DNA of 64,000 nt from Terramyces sp. JEL0728 (GCA_027603945.1 JADIIU010000023.1:1-64000); one strand, 5' to 3'. Numbered from the stretch's first letter, positions 24,255 to 35,730 are shown. Numbers and translations: made by a program. Notes: generated by a model from the letters alone, not told the origin.

Positions 24255-25280
24255 TTAATTGAATATCTTCATATAGCATCCAGTGCAATAAGCCTTGTTA
24301 CTCTTTTCCTTGTAGCCTCCTTTCTCATCCAAAATCTTTGAGCAAAAAGCACATTTGAAGTGATTCAAATGAAACTTTTTATCCAGCGCAACAACGCATC
24401 GTCCAATAATGATACCTTTGCAGTCAAAGCAGATGTTGGAAGTGAGTTCGTAATAATGGTATTCGCAGTAATGCTGTTCGTCGTGCGTGTACAGCGAAGT
24501 GCCAGAAATTACTTTCTGGCATACTGTACATACTAGGCAATGTTTGTGGTAATTCTTTGACAGTACGGTAACGTAGTCGTCGATTAATGGTTGCATGCAG
24601 CCGGCACATCGCGTTGCGAAAAACGTATTGTAGTCGTCTTCGCAGAACGCTTTGGCTTGGTATTCAATAAATGATGTTTTGATTAGATTCTTTCCGCACA
24701 TTGCCTATATTAATTCATTCATACACAGAAAAAGTGATCTTCGTGAAAAGTCATTCCCAGCGCTTCAATACCTTCCTAGCATTAAGATTTATTACATCTT
24801 TGACAGGTTCTTTGCAGTACCCGCATTGAGCGCTAAAAGTCTGATGATAATCTTTTTCACACCATAATAGTTTGTCGCGATCAAACGTCAATAGTCCACG
24901 CAACTGTTTCTTACATTTATTACAATTGTAGTGGTCTGAATGGTAGTATTTGTTGCCAAGCACTTGTCCGCCACTAGTTATTGGTTCGGAACATAACGCA
25001 CATGTTCTAAATTCTTTGCCGTCCTTTGAATCAGTGGACGTGTTTGAATGAGTGCGGAATTTCGCAAGGACATCTGGAGAGGCTTTTAATGCATTCCTCG
25101 ATCCCAATTTTGACAGTGCTGGACTGGAAGGCCGTTTCATTCCCTGAAACTGTACTGCCATTTCTTCAATCTCCTGCAGTAAATTGACTTGCGGCTTTAA
25201 TTCCGTTTCTGGTTTGACACCTCCCTGCAGATCATTTAGCAATTTATCTAGATCAGTATCGAAATACCAAGATCGTCCAT
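24255..25280 (-). CDS. Paxillin-like protein: LD motif plus LIM domains
   Basis: Predicted 321 residues in four exons: 25280-25268, 25247-24796, 24775-24725 and 24704-24255, each intron 20 nt. The first exon is 13 nt; splicing creates MDDLDKLLNDLQGG, a textbook LD motif as in paxillin. A Ser-rich spacer follows, then LIM domains: CALCSEPI...HYNCNKCKKQL, CGYCKEPVKD...HFFCAMCGKNL, CAGCMQPLIDDYV...HCLVCTVCQK and CFDCKGIII...HFKCAFCSK, about four in total. Zinc-binding Cys/His spacing is intact. Expected role: scaffold at cell-cortex, actin or Rho-GTPase sites, as for yeast Pxl1. Confidence 0.9.
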
Positions 25281-25306
25281 AACGGAAAAGTAAACAATGC
25301 TCTTTT

Positions 25307-26860
25307 TTATTTCTTTACAATACGCACCATCTTAAATAAATATCCTTCAGGATTTAGTACCTGTTCTTTCACCAATTGAGTGACGCTAGAGTACTCTAGA
25401 ATCCTGGATTTAAAGACTTTTAAATCCGTAGAGTGAATCTGGGTCAGTTTATCAGCCAGATAATAAACCCAGAATATGTTTGTTTTGAAGCTGGTTGAGC
25501 TCCAGTTTGATTCGACCTCCTGCCGCATCCATCGATAAATGTCAAATTGCAAATCTCCTATCTTTTAACCACCAGATACCTTTTTTCTCAACACCCTTTC
25601 CTGTGAACAAATCTGGATCAAGTTCCAAATCATTATAATACAGGCAATCATCATAAATTAGTTTTGACAATGCAAAATCTATCAGTGTCACTTTTACAGA
25701 AGCAGTAGGCACTACTATTGAGCAAGTGTTGCCATCAATAGGCAGTTTGAATGTAAGAAACGACTGTTTCCATGAAGATACCAATACATTGCCCCAGTGT
25801 AAGTCGCGATGTTCGAAAGACAGCTGTTGCTCAGCTTGAGCTAATGATAATACAATCTGAAGAAATGCAGAATGCACACGTTTGTCATTTGTAATAATTT
25901 CAGAATGCTCCAGATCTTTCCCTCCATACTCCATGTGCATAATGAGATATACCTGATCAGCAGAGTATTCATCCGGTGGCAAATTTTCTGAATCCTGCTG
26001 TTCGTTGTAAACATTCCAAATGTCAATAAGCTTCTCGTGGTACAACCCCTTAACCAGTCCAACCCTTTATGAACTAATATTTACCGCTCTAGTTTAGCAT
26101 AATGAATAGCATGTGGTTGTGCGTCCCGTTGAAATAGATTTGAAATCAGCTCTGACACTTTTATTTCCAACCACGCAGAGCTGACAGTTAGTTGGTCTTC
26201 TGAGCCAATGGGTATAATCTTGACAGCAATCTGAGGAGTGTATTTTCCAGGTATCAAGTAGACATCCGAATAAGTTGCTTCCCCAATCTTTCTGGTTGGA
26301 AACTGATTCTTGAAGAATTCATCAAATGTAAAGAGCCTATCCTGTTTGCACAAGTCTAATAAATCCTGTATTGACTTTTCCGATAACGCTGGTGCTTGCT
26401 GGTTGACAACAGTGACATATTCCAGATCCCTTTCCTTGTCAATTGAAGCTACAGATGAAGTGTCGTCATTAACAATCTCTAAGGATTGCGCTTGATCAAC
26501 AATCTCCAAGGATTGCACTCGATCAATAATCTCGTCAGTATCAGGCTCTTGTACATCCACAAACGACATTGTCTGAGTAATATCTGGTTTTATAGGAATA
26601 GTTGTATCCAAATTGTCATTTAAAGGCGACCCCTTTTCAACCAAAAGGTAATCCTCCGAGATAGAAGCTGTTCGAGGTTCATTAATTGTTCTATCACCAT
26701 AAATATCATGTTCAGCTGGATCACTCGTAACTTTATCCTGCTTGCTGTCATCTGAGTTTCCCATATTCGTGATTATTTCCCATTTCCGCAGCCTTTCGAG
26801 CTCCAACTCCTTGTTCCGGAAAAGCTTGTTGCTATATGTCTTGATTGGGTTTTTCTGCAT
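25307..26860 (-). CDS. HASPIN: Haspin-family protein kinase (histone H3 Thr3 kinase)
   Basis: Predicted 503 residues from exons 26860-26085, 26064-25580 and 25557-25307, with introns of 20 and 22 nt. The first 190 residues are low-complexity and acidic. The kinase core is divergent in the haspin manner: KIGEATYSDVYL, AVKIIP, the catalytic loop EHRDLHWGNVLV, LIDFALSK in place of DFG, and LDPDLFTGKG..., with splicing completing DLQFDIYRWMR. Haspins phosphorylate H3 at Thr3 during mitosis to recruit the chromosomal passenger complex. Assignment is firm from the catalytic loop and C-terminal signature. The gene ends 27 bases beyond the start codon of the LIM gene. Confidence 0.95.
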
Positions 26861-26936
26861 TTAAAAACTGGAACAAAACTAACGATCAATACATCTAAGC
26901 GAATACAAGGATCATGGTAAAACTATTTAAAATATA

Positions 26937-27311
26937 TTATTGGAAATCTAATTGATTTCCTACATAAGGTGCAATTTCGTTTTCTCCCATCTTTCCCTGC
27001 GTAGCTGTATACAAAATGAACTTTTGGAACTGCGCTAACCTGGCTTCCAACATATTGTTTCTCTCGTTGGCTTTGGCAAGATTTTCTTCTGAAGTTTTCA
27101 GCATGGTTTCCGATTGCACAAACCGGAGGTATAAATCTCTCTTTTGCTCGAGCAGCTCTTGGTTTTCCTTCTCTAATAGTTCAATTTTGTTTTTGATTTT
27201 GTCACGGCAGCGTCTTGCAGCTTCGCTGTTCCGTTGTCGCTTTTCTAGTAGCTCCTTTGACACTCCTGCGTTCTTGCTGATTTTATGTAAATTAGGTGAA
27301 TTGCCGTCCAT
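26937..27311 (-). CDS. Small bZIP transcription factor
   Basis: A 124-residue single-exon protein. The basic region RQRNSEAARRCRDKIKNKI contains the N-x7-R signature, followed at the correct spacing by a leucine zipper (LLEKENQELLEQK, then heptads to about residue 95). It is nearly all bZIP, without an obvious activation domain, so it may act as a heterodimer partner or repressor. The NSEAARRCR core resembles ATF/Gcn4-like fungal factors. Its start lies 334 bases beyond the end of the RCC1-like gene. Confidence 0.88.
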   Translation of the reverse strand: MDGNSPNLHKISKNAGVSKELLEKRQRNSEAARRCRDKIKNKIELLEKENQELLEQKRDLYLRFVQSETMLKTSEENLAKANERNNMLEARLAQFQKFILYTATQGKMGENEIAPYVGNQLDFQ

Positions 27312-27645
27312 GTCGTCAGCAAGGTCTTTGGAAAGTTATATATTTGTTTGAGTCAAAACGAGTCATAATTGGTCATCGGAAAGTCACGTGGATGGTGTGT
27401 AACCTATTTTGCATAAAAGGTATTTATAGAGGGGTACATCAAATTCAACAGCTAAGAGTGTATTATAGATTGAACAAAAGAAATTTCACATCCGGTGATA
27501 ATTGGCTTGTAACTGTTAGTGCTCTTTTACATCTGAAAAGATCTATCGATTATCATTCTATCAGCATCAGCATTTACAATTACGGCGCAATACTATTGAA
27601 TATGCTCCATGTTGTATCAATTGAAATACACTTTCGCACAGGCAT
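27312..27645. other. Intergenic and promoter region of the bZIP gene
   Basis: About 330 bases. A plus-strand open frame over the bZIP start and the RCC1-like 3' end has no recognisable similarity and overlaps both genes antisense, so it was not accepted. Confidence 0.45.
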
Positions 27646-28623
27646 TCAAAATAAGATTGAATGGCCACCACCGCAACAAACGCCTTTTGCTCCAAGAGAG
27701 AGTAGATATTGGCCATAGATATTACTGTTTGTCCCATTTCCGCAATTGCCGTGTTCATTCCATCCCCACGAATGCACTCTGCCATTAACCAACAGCAGCG
27801 CATGTTCAGATCCAAAAGCAAGCTGCACATTCGCAATACTACTTGGATCTAGAATTGAATCGAACGGCCCGCTACATTGACCAAAATCACTTCGGCCCCA
27901 CATAACCAACCCCTTGTCGGTCAACACGGCAACAGCAGACCAGCTTGAATAAATACTTTTAGGGATTCCGGCCAACTCTATTTCAACAGGGTCAACGGTA
28001 AATTGGAAATCTCCTTTCAATTGTCTGAATTTGTTTCTGCCAAAACCAAATACCTTGTTTGCTTTTAGTATCAGCGAATGGAATTGGCCGCAGGCAATGT
28101 CGTCCACTTTATCAAACAATCGGAGTGGTACCCAGACTATATCGTTTCTATTCAAGGACAATGCTCCTTGTCTGGTAGTCCCACATCCATAGACTTGTCC
28201 ATTTCCAGATAGAAATAGGGTATGTCTCATCCCAGTACTGATTTTTACGATATCCTTCAGTTCTATAGTGGCAAAACTAGTCGCTTTCTTACTTTCTATT
28301 CCCAGTGCTCCAAAAGTATTTTCACCAGTTCCAAGTATGTAATCTTTTGTGGTAATATACGACGAATTCCATCCGCAGAAAATATTTACAATGTTATTTG
28401 AAGTGTGGATTGCTTGAAATTCCAGCAACTCTGTTCCTGCTGTTGCTAATTGGCCGTAAGAGTTATCTCCAGCTGCATAAACTGTGTTTTCTACTAAAAC
28501 CAGAGTGTGATTAGAACCAGCTGCACATTTTGAAGCAGAGACTGAAATTTCAGTCGGTGTATTCCTATCCTCCTTGTCGCCTGTCCCAAGCTGGCCACAG
28601 GCATTTGATCCCATCACAAACAT
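27646..28623 (-). CDS. RCC1-repeat protein, possibly Ats1/Kti13-like
   Basis: A 325-residue single-exon protein made almost wholly of RCC1 beta-propeller blades: FVMGSNACGQLGTGDKED, VYAAGDNSYGQLA, ILGTGENTFGALG, VYGCGTTRQGALS, VFGFGRNKFRQL, VMWGRSDFGQC and VHSWGWNEHGNCGNG, about seven blades. Its length and lack of extra domains fit Ats1/Kti13, a diphthamide and Elongator cofactor, better than RCC1 itself; this is a guess. An upstream in-frame ATG would add 30 hydrophobic residues and overlap the neighbour's stop, so the start at 28623 was preferred. Confidence 0.8.
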   Translation of the reverse strand: MFVMGSNACGQLGTGDKEDRNTPTEISVSASKCAAGSNHTLVLVENTVYAAGDNSYGQLATAGTELLEFQAIHTSNNIVNIFCGWNSSYITTKDYILGTGENTFGALGIESKKATSFATIELKDIVKISTGMRHTLFLSGNGQVYGCGTTRQGALSLNRNDIVWVPLRLFDKVDDIACGQFHSLILKANKVFGFGRNKFRQLKGDFQFTVDPVEIELAGIPKSIYSSWSAVAVLTDKGLVMWGRSDFGQCSGPFDSILDPSSIANVQLAFGSEHALLLVNGRVHSWGWNEHGNCGNGTNSNIYGQYLLSLGAKGVCCGGGHSILF

Positions 28624-28712
28624 CTTGCACCAAAAAATATGAAAAATTACGACTTGGTATATAATCTTTAAACAGAGCATAATTAATTTATATAACAGTT
28701 TATTAACTTTCA

Positions 28713-29630
28713 TTAGGCTGCAATTTTTACATTCAAGACTGATCCTTCAATATTTCCAGCAGGAGAATATTCGCAGGCAACAGTTTGCTTGAATGTGCCA
28801 TCTGGAGCAGTGTAAGGAGCAACAGCGCATCCGAAAGAAGTAGATTGCGGAGAGATTACTTGAGTGAAATGGCCATATTCGTGAAAGTTTCCAGAACCGA
28901 TTGGAACTCCATTGTAGAATTTGAATTCAGCAAACCATGCCTTGACGGCATCACCACAAGATAGCGTGCTGCCACCGGATTGTTGGTGCAGGTTTTCACC
29001 AAATCCAAGGCCGCTGTGTTCAAAGGCATCCTTAGCAGCCAAGTTGTTAACAACACCTTGCGCAACATTTTGAAGATTGGCGTCAAAAGTATAAGGACCA
29101 AGCCCTAAAACGGAGCGATAAGTATTGTGTAAAGAGAGACAATCACCATTGAAAGAACCAGTTTTTGGTAGTTGGACGATGTTGATGACTTCAGAAAGAC
29201 ATAATTGTGCATCGTTTACAATGGCAGCTGGAAGTTTGATGCCAGCAACAGTGACTTGGCCATTGTTGTTTGCGGCTTGCTTTGGAGGAGCAGCAGGTTT
29301 AGGTTGTGGTGGAGCAGGATTTCCTTTTGCCAATGGAGCTGCAGGAGGAGCTGCGGTTTTAGGTTTATCCTTGGATGGAGCTGGTTTAGGAGCTTGTTGG
29401 TTTGGAGCAAAGGAAGCTTGTTGAGGTTTTGGCAGGTTCGCAAATTGCACTTTGGTAGCAGCCGGCGCTACAGTAGTGGTGGTTGTAACAGGAACAGTAG
29501 TTGTTGGGTTGACAGTGACAGTCGGGATATTTCCAGCACGGCACTTTTTGACAGGTTGTGAACTATATGAACCAGCATAATCGGCCATAACCATACTCGA
29601 ATATAATGTAACTAACGTAAATGTCTTCAT
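28713..29630 (-). CDS. Secreted CAP/PR-1-domain protein
   Basis: A 305-residue single-exon protein. A signal peptide (MKTFTLVTLYSSMVMA) is followed by a Thr-rich and then Pro/Ala/Lys/Gln-rich low-complexity region to about residue 125. The C-terminal half is a CAP (SCP/TAPS) domain: HNTYRSVLGLGPYTFDANLQ, HSGLGFGENL, AVKAWFAEF, the GHFTQV motif and a final GCAV...ACEYSPAGN. Fungal CAP proteins bind sterols or lipids outside the cell. The low-complexity region suggests a wall-spanning or O-glycosylated stalk. Start chosen at 29630 because the signal peptide begins there. Confidence 0.88.
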   Translation of the reverse strand: MKTFTLVTLYSSMVMADYAGSYSSQPVKKCRAGNIPTVTVNPTTTVPVTTTTTVAPAATKVQFANLPKPQQASFAPNQQAPKPAPSKDKPKTAAPPAAPLAKGNPAPPQPKPAAPPKQAANNNGQVTVAGIKLPAAIVNDAQLCLSEVINIVQLPKTGSFNGDCLSLHNTYRSVLGLGPYTFDANLQNVAQGVVNNLAAKDAFEHSGLGFGENLHQQSGGSTLSCGDAVKAWFAEFKFYNGVPIGSGNFHEYGHFTQVISPQSTSFGCAVAPYTAPDGTFKQTVACEYSPAGNIEGSVLNVKIAA

Positions 29631-30274
29631 TTCTAAATGTATTGGGGACGGAACCTTCAAAGGTCATATTTAAATCTTGATGGCTCAACACGATATAGAG
29701 CCTGGCCCCTTGAAATTTGTTTTCTCATTGGTTGCAGCCTACAACAATGACTAAATTGAGCGAGAAATTCTTTTGTCGCCTCGAACCCTGCATCTGTCAA
29801 GGTTTCAAAAGGCCAACAAAGAACTAGTGATTGATTAGCTCTTTGATACTCAATACTTTTTTTTGAGGCTTTTAACAGGAAACAGAAGATTACAATTGCC
29901 ACCCTGTTGCCATTGTCTGTTAGCTATTCTGTGGGACCTTGTTTCACCCATGACTGAGTGAAAATATAATCTTGGCTGAACGCATAATAGCTACAGAGTG
30001 GTCCGTTGGATGAGAAGAGCATCTCAAAAGTTTCAAGTTCAATGCCTCAATTGTCACCACCAGTCGACATAATGCTTGGACTGAATAGGATCTGTCACTT
30101 GAGTGATTGCGAATGCAAACCAGTGTCGATTAGTAATAGTTACATTTTAATATATGTTTGAAACACGTCTAGTGAGTAATCCGGGATCCACGTATTTTGG
30201 GTTGAAAATTAAAACAAGGTGAAACCGAGTTGCGAGTGTGCACAGAAAGAAATAGACATTTTGAATTTATTAAG
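29631..30274. other. Intergenic region
   Basis: About 640 bases upstream of the CAP gene and downstream of the Zn2Cys6 gene. A short minus-strand open frame inside has no similarity. No RNA gene or repeat noted. Confidence 0.5.
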
Positions 30275-33001
30275 TTACAATAGGAATTCATCTTCAAATT
30301 CATTCCTTAAATCTCTAAAGCTTCTTTCTGTATCTTTAGGTGCAATACCGTCTTTTTGGAATGGATTGTTGTTTTGGTTCACAGAAGGAGTAGCAGTCAT
30401 GAGATTTGTTGGTTGCATTTGATTGTTGTTTGGGAACATTTGGAATTGTGGGACACTAGATGGCAGCTCAGGCATTTTTGAGAATTGTGGATATTCTGGT
30501 ATCTCTTCCTTTGCTGATTGAGGCTGCTGCCACAGGTTGGATACTGGAGCCTTTACTCGCAACGTTTCTCTGATTCCACCAACAATTTGTCGAAGCGAGC
30601 TTGCATACTTGGAAGCTACTGGCCAAACTTGAGAAGTGTTGTCAAGCACAGGGAGAATAACTGATTCTAACGGCTCGACTTGTGAATCTCGCACTTCGCC
30701 TACTCCATTGAACGTTTGGTGGTCAATCAATTTGAATGCAAATTCTTGTTGATTGATTAAAGCGGCAGATGAAATCATCAGCAGCGTAGCAATGATTGGA
30801 GAAGCAACAATTTCCGATCTATATTAAAATAAACTTACGGCGGGATAGTTGTTGGTGCAGGAGGCATAAACTGCCCATAGATTTTCTTGAGCAGGAACAC
30901 TTGAGCTTTGTATGCCATCTTTAATATTGCTGGTGATTCGTAAACCCCTCTGCTCAGCATTGATGATGATGTCTTGAATGAATGTGGTTTTGACACTGCT
31001 GGTGGTTGATCTGGTTGTGTGCTGAGTTCAGACGATTCGGCATTCCTTTGGTGCAAAAGTGATAGCGTTGCAAAGTAAAGTATGTTGATAATGACTGCAA
31101 TTGAAGACAATCTAACGCCATCCTTTACGGTGCAGAGTGTATTCATTTCAACCTCGTTCCCAGTAACCAAAACTTCCAAGTTACCCCAAAGGCGCAAATC
31201 TGAAGGTAGGTTTTCGTACCACAAGATCATTGTGTCGTGGATGCGGTTAATGTCGAGGTTGTTTGTTGATAATAATGAATAGAGAGAAGCTGGAACAATT
31301 GCCCTTGGCTCCGGTAAGGAACGAAGTGAGTTGAATCTTATCACTCGTCTAGTAATGTAAGAAAGCTCAATTAAATGAGCAGTGTTTTCCAATTTGCTAA
31401 ACAGATGGTTAACTTGGAGGAATCCAACCGAAGGCCTTGCAAAGCACTCACTGCTCATATCCGAAGCACCAAAGATGGTATCTTTTGGAAATCCAGAAAA
31501 GAATGGCATCCACTTGTCTGGCTCAACAGTGGAATCGGTTGAAAATACATCTGCTTGGTTTTGAATCATGTTAAATGTCGTTTTTGCAAGTCCAGTACAA
31601 GGTTTCTTCATCAAGTGTTGCGGTGTAATCATCGTTTCCGCATAATCAGCTTCATTGATTGTCAATGGATTTCCCGAAGATAGTGAAGAAAACATATCCA
31701 GCAGTAATGCGGACCACCATACTCTAATGTTAGCCGATTGTACCTTTTGCGTTCTTCAACACTGCACTTGACATGAAATTTCGAGATACTGTTGCACACG
31801 GTAAGGAAATCGTGGCCACTTGCGTCACTAAAGAATTCAAAATTCTGCGATAATCGTATAGCCATTCCTGTCATCATCCAAGTATGAGTCTTGTCGCTAA
31901 TGAAATCGCAAGAGCTCAACAATATCGTAGCCTGAGTAACAGCAAGTGTATTGGTATTGATGCTTTTCCAGGTTTCAGGAGCAGGAGTTGAAACAAGTGC
32001 TCTGTTTATGAAATATTCAGTTGCTTTTTGTGGGGTATAGAATGGGACTTGGTACAGGAATGGCGATTTGGAATAGTGGCATCCAATCGCATAAATCACG
32101 TTCATTAGCATTGGATGGTGATTGTTGTTTGGCACCAGGTTTTCCAAAAAGGCTGTCTCTTGGACGACAGGAACTATGGGATGATAGTAAGTAAAGAACA
32201 TGGCGATTAAGTGCATATAGAATGTCGCAGGGATATTTGATAGTTCGGGAATCGTCAAGTTAGTTGGAGCTCCATAAAGAAAAGCGTCATCCTGTGGGAT
32301 ATTGTTATTTGATAGGGTGGATTGTAAAAACAGGTCCAGATCGCTCTGTAAAGCTAATTTGGGGTTCAACTGGGTGTACAAGTTCAATACCTCGGGATCA
32401 ATAGTCAGAGGTTGTGTCACTGGATTGTAGGCACTTGGTTTAATATTTTCCAGAGGGATGTCAACATTATTCAAGTTGTTGTTGATGTTGTTGATATCCA
32501 ATCCAAAATTAAACGCAAAATCAGTGTCGAAATCAAGTATTCCCCCTGTAGTTGCAGGTCGTTCTTCAAATATGGAATGTGAAAATTTTGGAATCAAGCC
32601 CTAAAATTAAATTAAAAGATACGGAATGGACAATAGGGTTGTAAGAAAACAATTGGGATGCTTGCTTTGGCTGTGCAGATTCGAATGCTGGAAATAATTG
32701 TTCACTGGATTAATTATTCTTTACCTATCAGATGTTGTATTATCGTGGGACAGTTTAGACTTTTTAACTGTTGAATCAGGTCCAGATTCAGAGTTTCTTT
32801 TCGGTCCTCTCTTTTTCTGTTCAATGAGCATGGTACATTGGACTTCAGCTCGAACACAATTTGCGCACGGAGTGTTTCCATCGCATTTTCTTTGTTAATA
32901 AATTTCTACCTCTTTTTAAATTTGCAGCGGTCGCAACTCTGCGTTTGTCTTTTACGATTCTTGAGATTCAGTTCATTTTCTGCTCTGTCTTCTTGGAACA
33001 T
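30275..33001 (-). CDS. Zn2Cys6 transcription factor with fungal regulatory (MHR) domain
   Basis: Predicted 874 residues in six exons: 33001-32910, 32889-32725, 32704-32623, 32600-31744, 31723-30839 and 30818-30275. The introns are 20, 20, 22, 20 and 20 nt. The binuclear cluster CDRCKFKKRKCDGNTPCANC with a last Cys six residues later (C2-6-5-2-6 spacing) is completed by the first intron, followed by a basic KKRGPKRN linker. The middle-homology region contains ERKR-VWWSALLLDMFSSLSSGNPL, the typical fungal_trans block, also completed by splicing. The C terminus is Asn/Gln/Pro-rich. Target genes unknown. This family is essentially confined to fungi and is the best lineage marker in the window. 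Confidence 0.92.
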
Positions 33002-33735
33002 TGGGGTGGAAAATTGGGTAATCAGTTTTTCCATCTCTTTTTAAACAGATGGCAATGTGGCTTTGAACGAAGATTTCCTAATTTATGTCCGTGAGCTGCG
33101 GCCTCAAATCCGAGCTGTTGGAATGTGTGTATTTTGAGTGTAATGACGGTGGTTAAAGCGGTTCTTTGGTGGGGAATATATCCGTCGATATTTCGCGATT
33201 TTTTTGTTTTCACCATGCGTGCAGCATGGAACTGAATTAGTAGCTTCAGACATACTGGGCACGATGATTGAATATCCTGCGGGCGTATTCCTTGAAAGGA
33301 GTATTCTCTATTGATGACTCGCCTTTTGGATAGACTTGAGAGGGGAATCTCCTTTCGTCCAGCTGTGAATTCAGATTTAAACACCAGCAGAGGAAAGGGC
33401 GGTCAAGGGAGTTTAAGACAAGTGCGATTGATAAAATGTGCTGGCTGGCAGCAAGTGCTCAGTTCGCTGATGGAACAACTGCGATTTGCTGTCGGACATG
33501 TTCTAGGCGAGATTTCAGACTATGAATTCAACTGCCTGCAGTCCATATATCATTGGGCTTTATATTCAAACTAGTTCCAACCCTCGCCAAAATAGTTATC
33601 TCCCAGCACTCTACTCGCCATCTATTTGTTTCTATTGACAACAAAATAAACTCGATATTTTCTGTGACAAAAATAGTTGATTGGAGGAAAATCGTGACCT
33701 CGAAAACCCTTGCAAACCAATTGCGAATCTAAAAA
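33002..33735. other. Divergent promoter region
   Basis: About 730 bases between the Zn2Cys6 factor (minus) and RPN10 (plus). Open frames of 87 and 120 codons in it overlap each other on opposite strands and show no similarity. A proteasome-gene control element was not recognised. Confidence 0.45.
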
Positions 33736-34891
33736 ATGGTCTTGGAAGCTACAGTCCTAGTGTACAATAACAATTAAATCATAGAATTGACAATTCCGAA
33801 TGGATGAGAAATGGAGATTACACACCATCAAGATTGGAAGCTCAGAACGACGCAGTTACATTTTTATTCAATGCTAAAACCCAATCCAACTTGGAAAATA
33901 CAGTTGGATTAATTAGCATGGCAGGAAAGAGGTACTGTTATTTAATCCAGTCCAAAAGTTCTAGTTACCCTCACATCTGATATTGGAAAAATCCTTACTT
34001 CGCTACATCACGTAAAGATCGAAGGGAACTGTAAATTGGATACCAGTATTCAGATTGCTCAAGTATTTATTATTAATGTAGCTTGTATTGAAGCACAGAC
34101 AAAACAAGAATCAACGCCAAAGGATTATAGTGTTTGCAGCCAGTCCAGTTGAACAAGATGAAAAGACACTTGTTAAATTAGGAAAGAAACTAAAAAAGAA
34201 TAATGTTGCTGTGGATGTAGTTAATTTTGGACAAGAAAAGGAAAACACGGAAAAATTGGCGGCATTCATTGAAGCAGTTAATTCTAATGACAACAGTCAT
34301 TTGGTTTCTATACCACCGGGACCGCATTTATTAAGCGATGTATTACTGACTTCGCCAATTATTCAAGGAGAAGATGGTCCACCACCTGGATTTGGAGGAG
34401 GTAACTTTGAATTTGGTGTGGATCCATCTCTAGATCCAGAATTAGCAATGGTAAGGTTTGCTGTTCAAACAGAAGATTGATGCTGAACAAATTATAAATT
34501 GGACTTTTTAACTTTAGGCACTAAGAATGTCCTTGGAAGAAGAGCAAGCCAGACAAGCAAAAACACAAGGAAATACAGAAACTTCAGCTTCAACAGGAGT
34601 ACCTCAGCAATCGCCGGAAGACGAAGAATTGGCTGCAGCATTAGCTCTTTCAATGGGAGTAACTGACCAGCCAGGAGATGTAGAAATGAATGAAGATGAC
34701 GAAATAGCCAGAGCCATTGCATTATCCATGGAAAACGTAATAATCAACTAAACTAGCAACCAATTGATCCAAACTTTTTGAATAATATGGTGGGAAACCT
34801 TCCTGGTGTCAATCCTAACGACCCAAGAGTAAAAAACATTGGAAAGAAGGAAGATGAGAAAAAGAAGGCCAAAGAAGATGATAAAAAGTAA
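33736..34891 (+). CDS. RPN10: 26S proteasome regulatory subunit Rpn10 (VWA + UIMs)
   Basis: Ubiquitin receptor of the proteasome lid/base junction. Predicted 335 residues in six exons: 33736-33761, 33785-33931, 33951-34062, 34082-34450, 34518-34736 and 34757-34891. The introns are 23, 19, 19, 67 and 20 nt. The VWA domain ([50 protein letters not shown]) is followed by three UIM-like helices: [32 protein letters not shown] and [12 protein letters not shown]. The C terminus [20 protein letters not shown] matches metazoan PSMD4. The 67-nt intron splits the first UIM; if it is kept, the protein stops before all UIMs. Confidence 0.95.
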
Positions 34892-35181
34892 ATAAAGAGT
34901 CGGTTTTATTTTTTTGGAGGCTTGAACACGTTGGTATCAAATCAACCTGTCAGTATTACTTTACCGTGTTCAGATTGCATTAAGAATGCTCATACATTAA
35001 CTGAATACCGCATAAGGATTTTTACTTTTTACTGATGGATTTCTCTGAAGGCATATCAAATCCAGTCATTGATGTCACAGCCAGTGTCACGTTTTCGGAG
35101 GATTTTGAACTCCCCAATCAAATCAGCCGCACTTGAAAAAAAGAGCAAAATTGACTTTTGTTTTTCTTTGCATTAAACACC

Positions 35182-35730
35182 ATGGGCAAGTATGTAACAA
35201 AATAGGACAGTTTGGGAGTATAATTGCACTTGTAACAATCAGCTTCTGAATTTACTGGAACATTTTCTAACTTTTAGGTGTAAACCAAGAGGTCTCCAAG
35301 CAGCTAGAAAGCTCCGCACTCTTCGCAGAAATAACAGATGGGCAGACAACGATTACAAAAAGCGTGCTCTCGGAACTGCATACAAGTTCTCTCCATTCGG
35401 AGGTTCTTCCCACGCTAAAGGAATTGTATTGGAAAAGATTGGTGTTGAATCTAAACAACCTAACTCTGCTATTCGTAAGTGTGTTCGTGCTCAATTATTG
35501 AAGAACGCAAAGAAAGTTACTGCATTCGTTCCAAACGACGGTTGTTTGAACTTTATCGAAGAAAACGTAATTAGTTTACTTAATTGTAGGATGAAGTTTT
35601 GATTGCTGGTTTCGGTCGTCGTGGTAAGGCTGTTGGTGATTTGCCAGGTATTAGATTCAAGGTTGTCAAAGTATCTGGAGTTGCACTTTTAGCTCTCTTC
35701 AAAGAAAAGAAGGAAAAGCCACGTTCTTAA
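35182..35730 (+). CDS. RPS23: 40S ribosomal protein S23 (uS12)
   Basis: Decoding-centre protein of the small subunit. Predicted 145 residues from exons 35182-35189, 35278-35566 and 35590-35730. The first exon is only 8 nt, followed by an 88-nt intron, the longest here; the second intron is 23 nt. The protein starts [15 protein letters not shown] and contains [10 protein letters not shown] and [22 protein letters not shown], ending KEKPRS, all canonical for eukaryotic uS12. A long first intron directly after the start codon is common in fungal ribosomal-protein genes, so the exception to the tiny-intron rule here may be regulatory. Confidence 0.97.

Noticed and set aside
27296..27718. 140-codon plus-strand open frame
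   Set aside because: Antisense to the bZIP start and the RCC1-like end; amino-acid composition is not protein-like and no family is recognised.
33022..33384. 120-codon minus-strand open frame with a CPVC motif upstream of the Zn2Cys6 gene
   Set aside because: Overlaps the true start of the Zn2Cys6 factor in another frame; no second metal-binding pair and no similarity.
35190..35277. snoRNA inside the long RPS23 intron
   Set aside because: A CTGA-like box is present but no matching C box, terminal stem or H/ACA pattern could be made.
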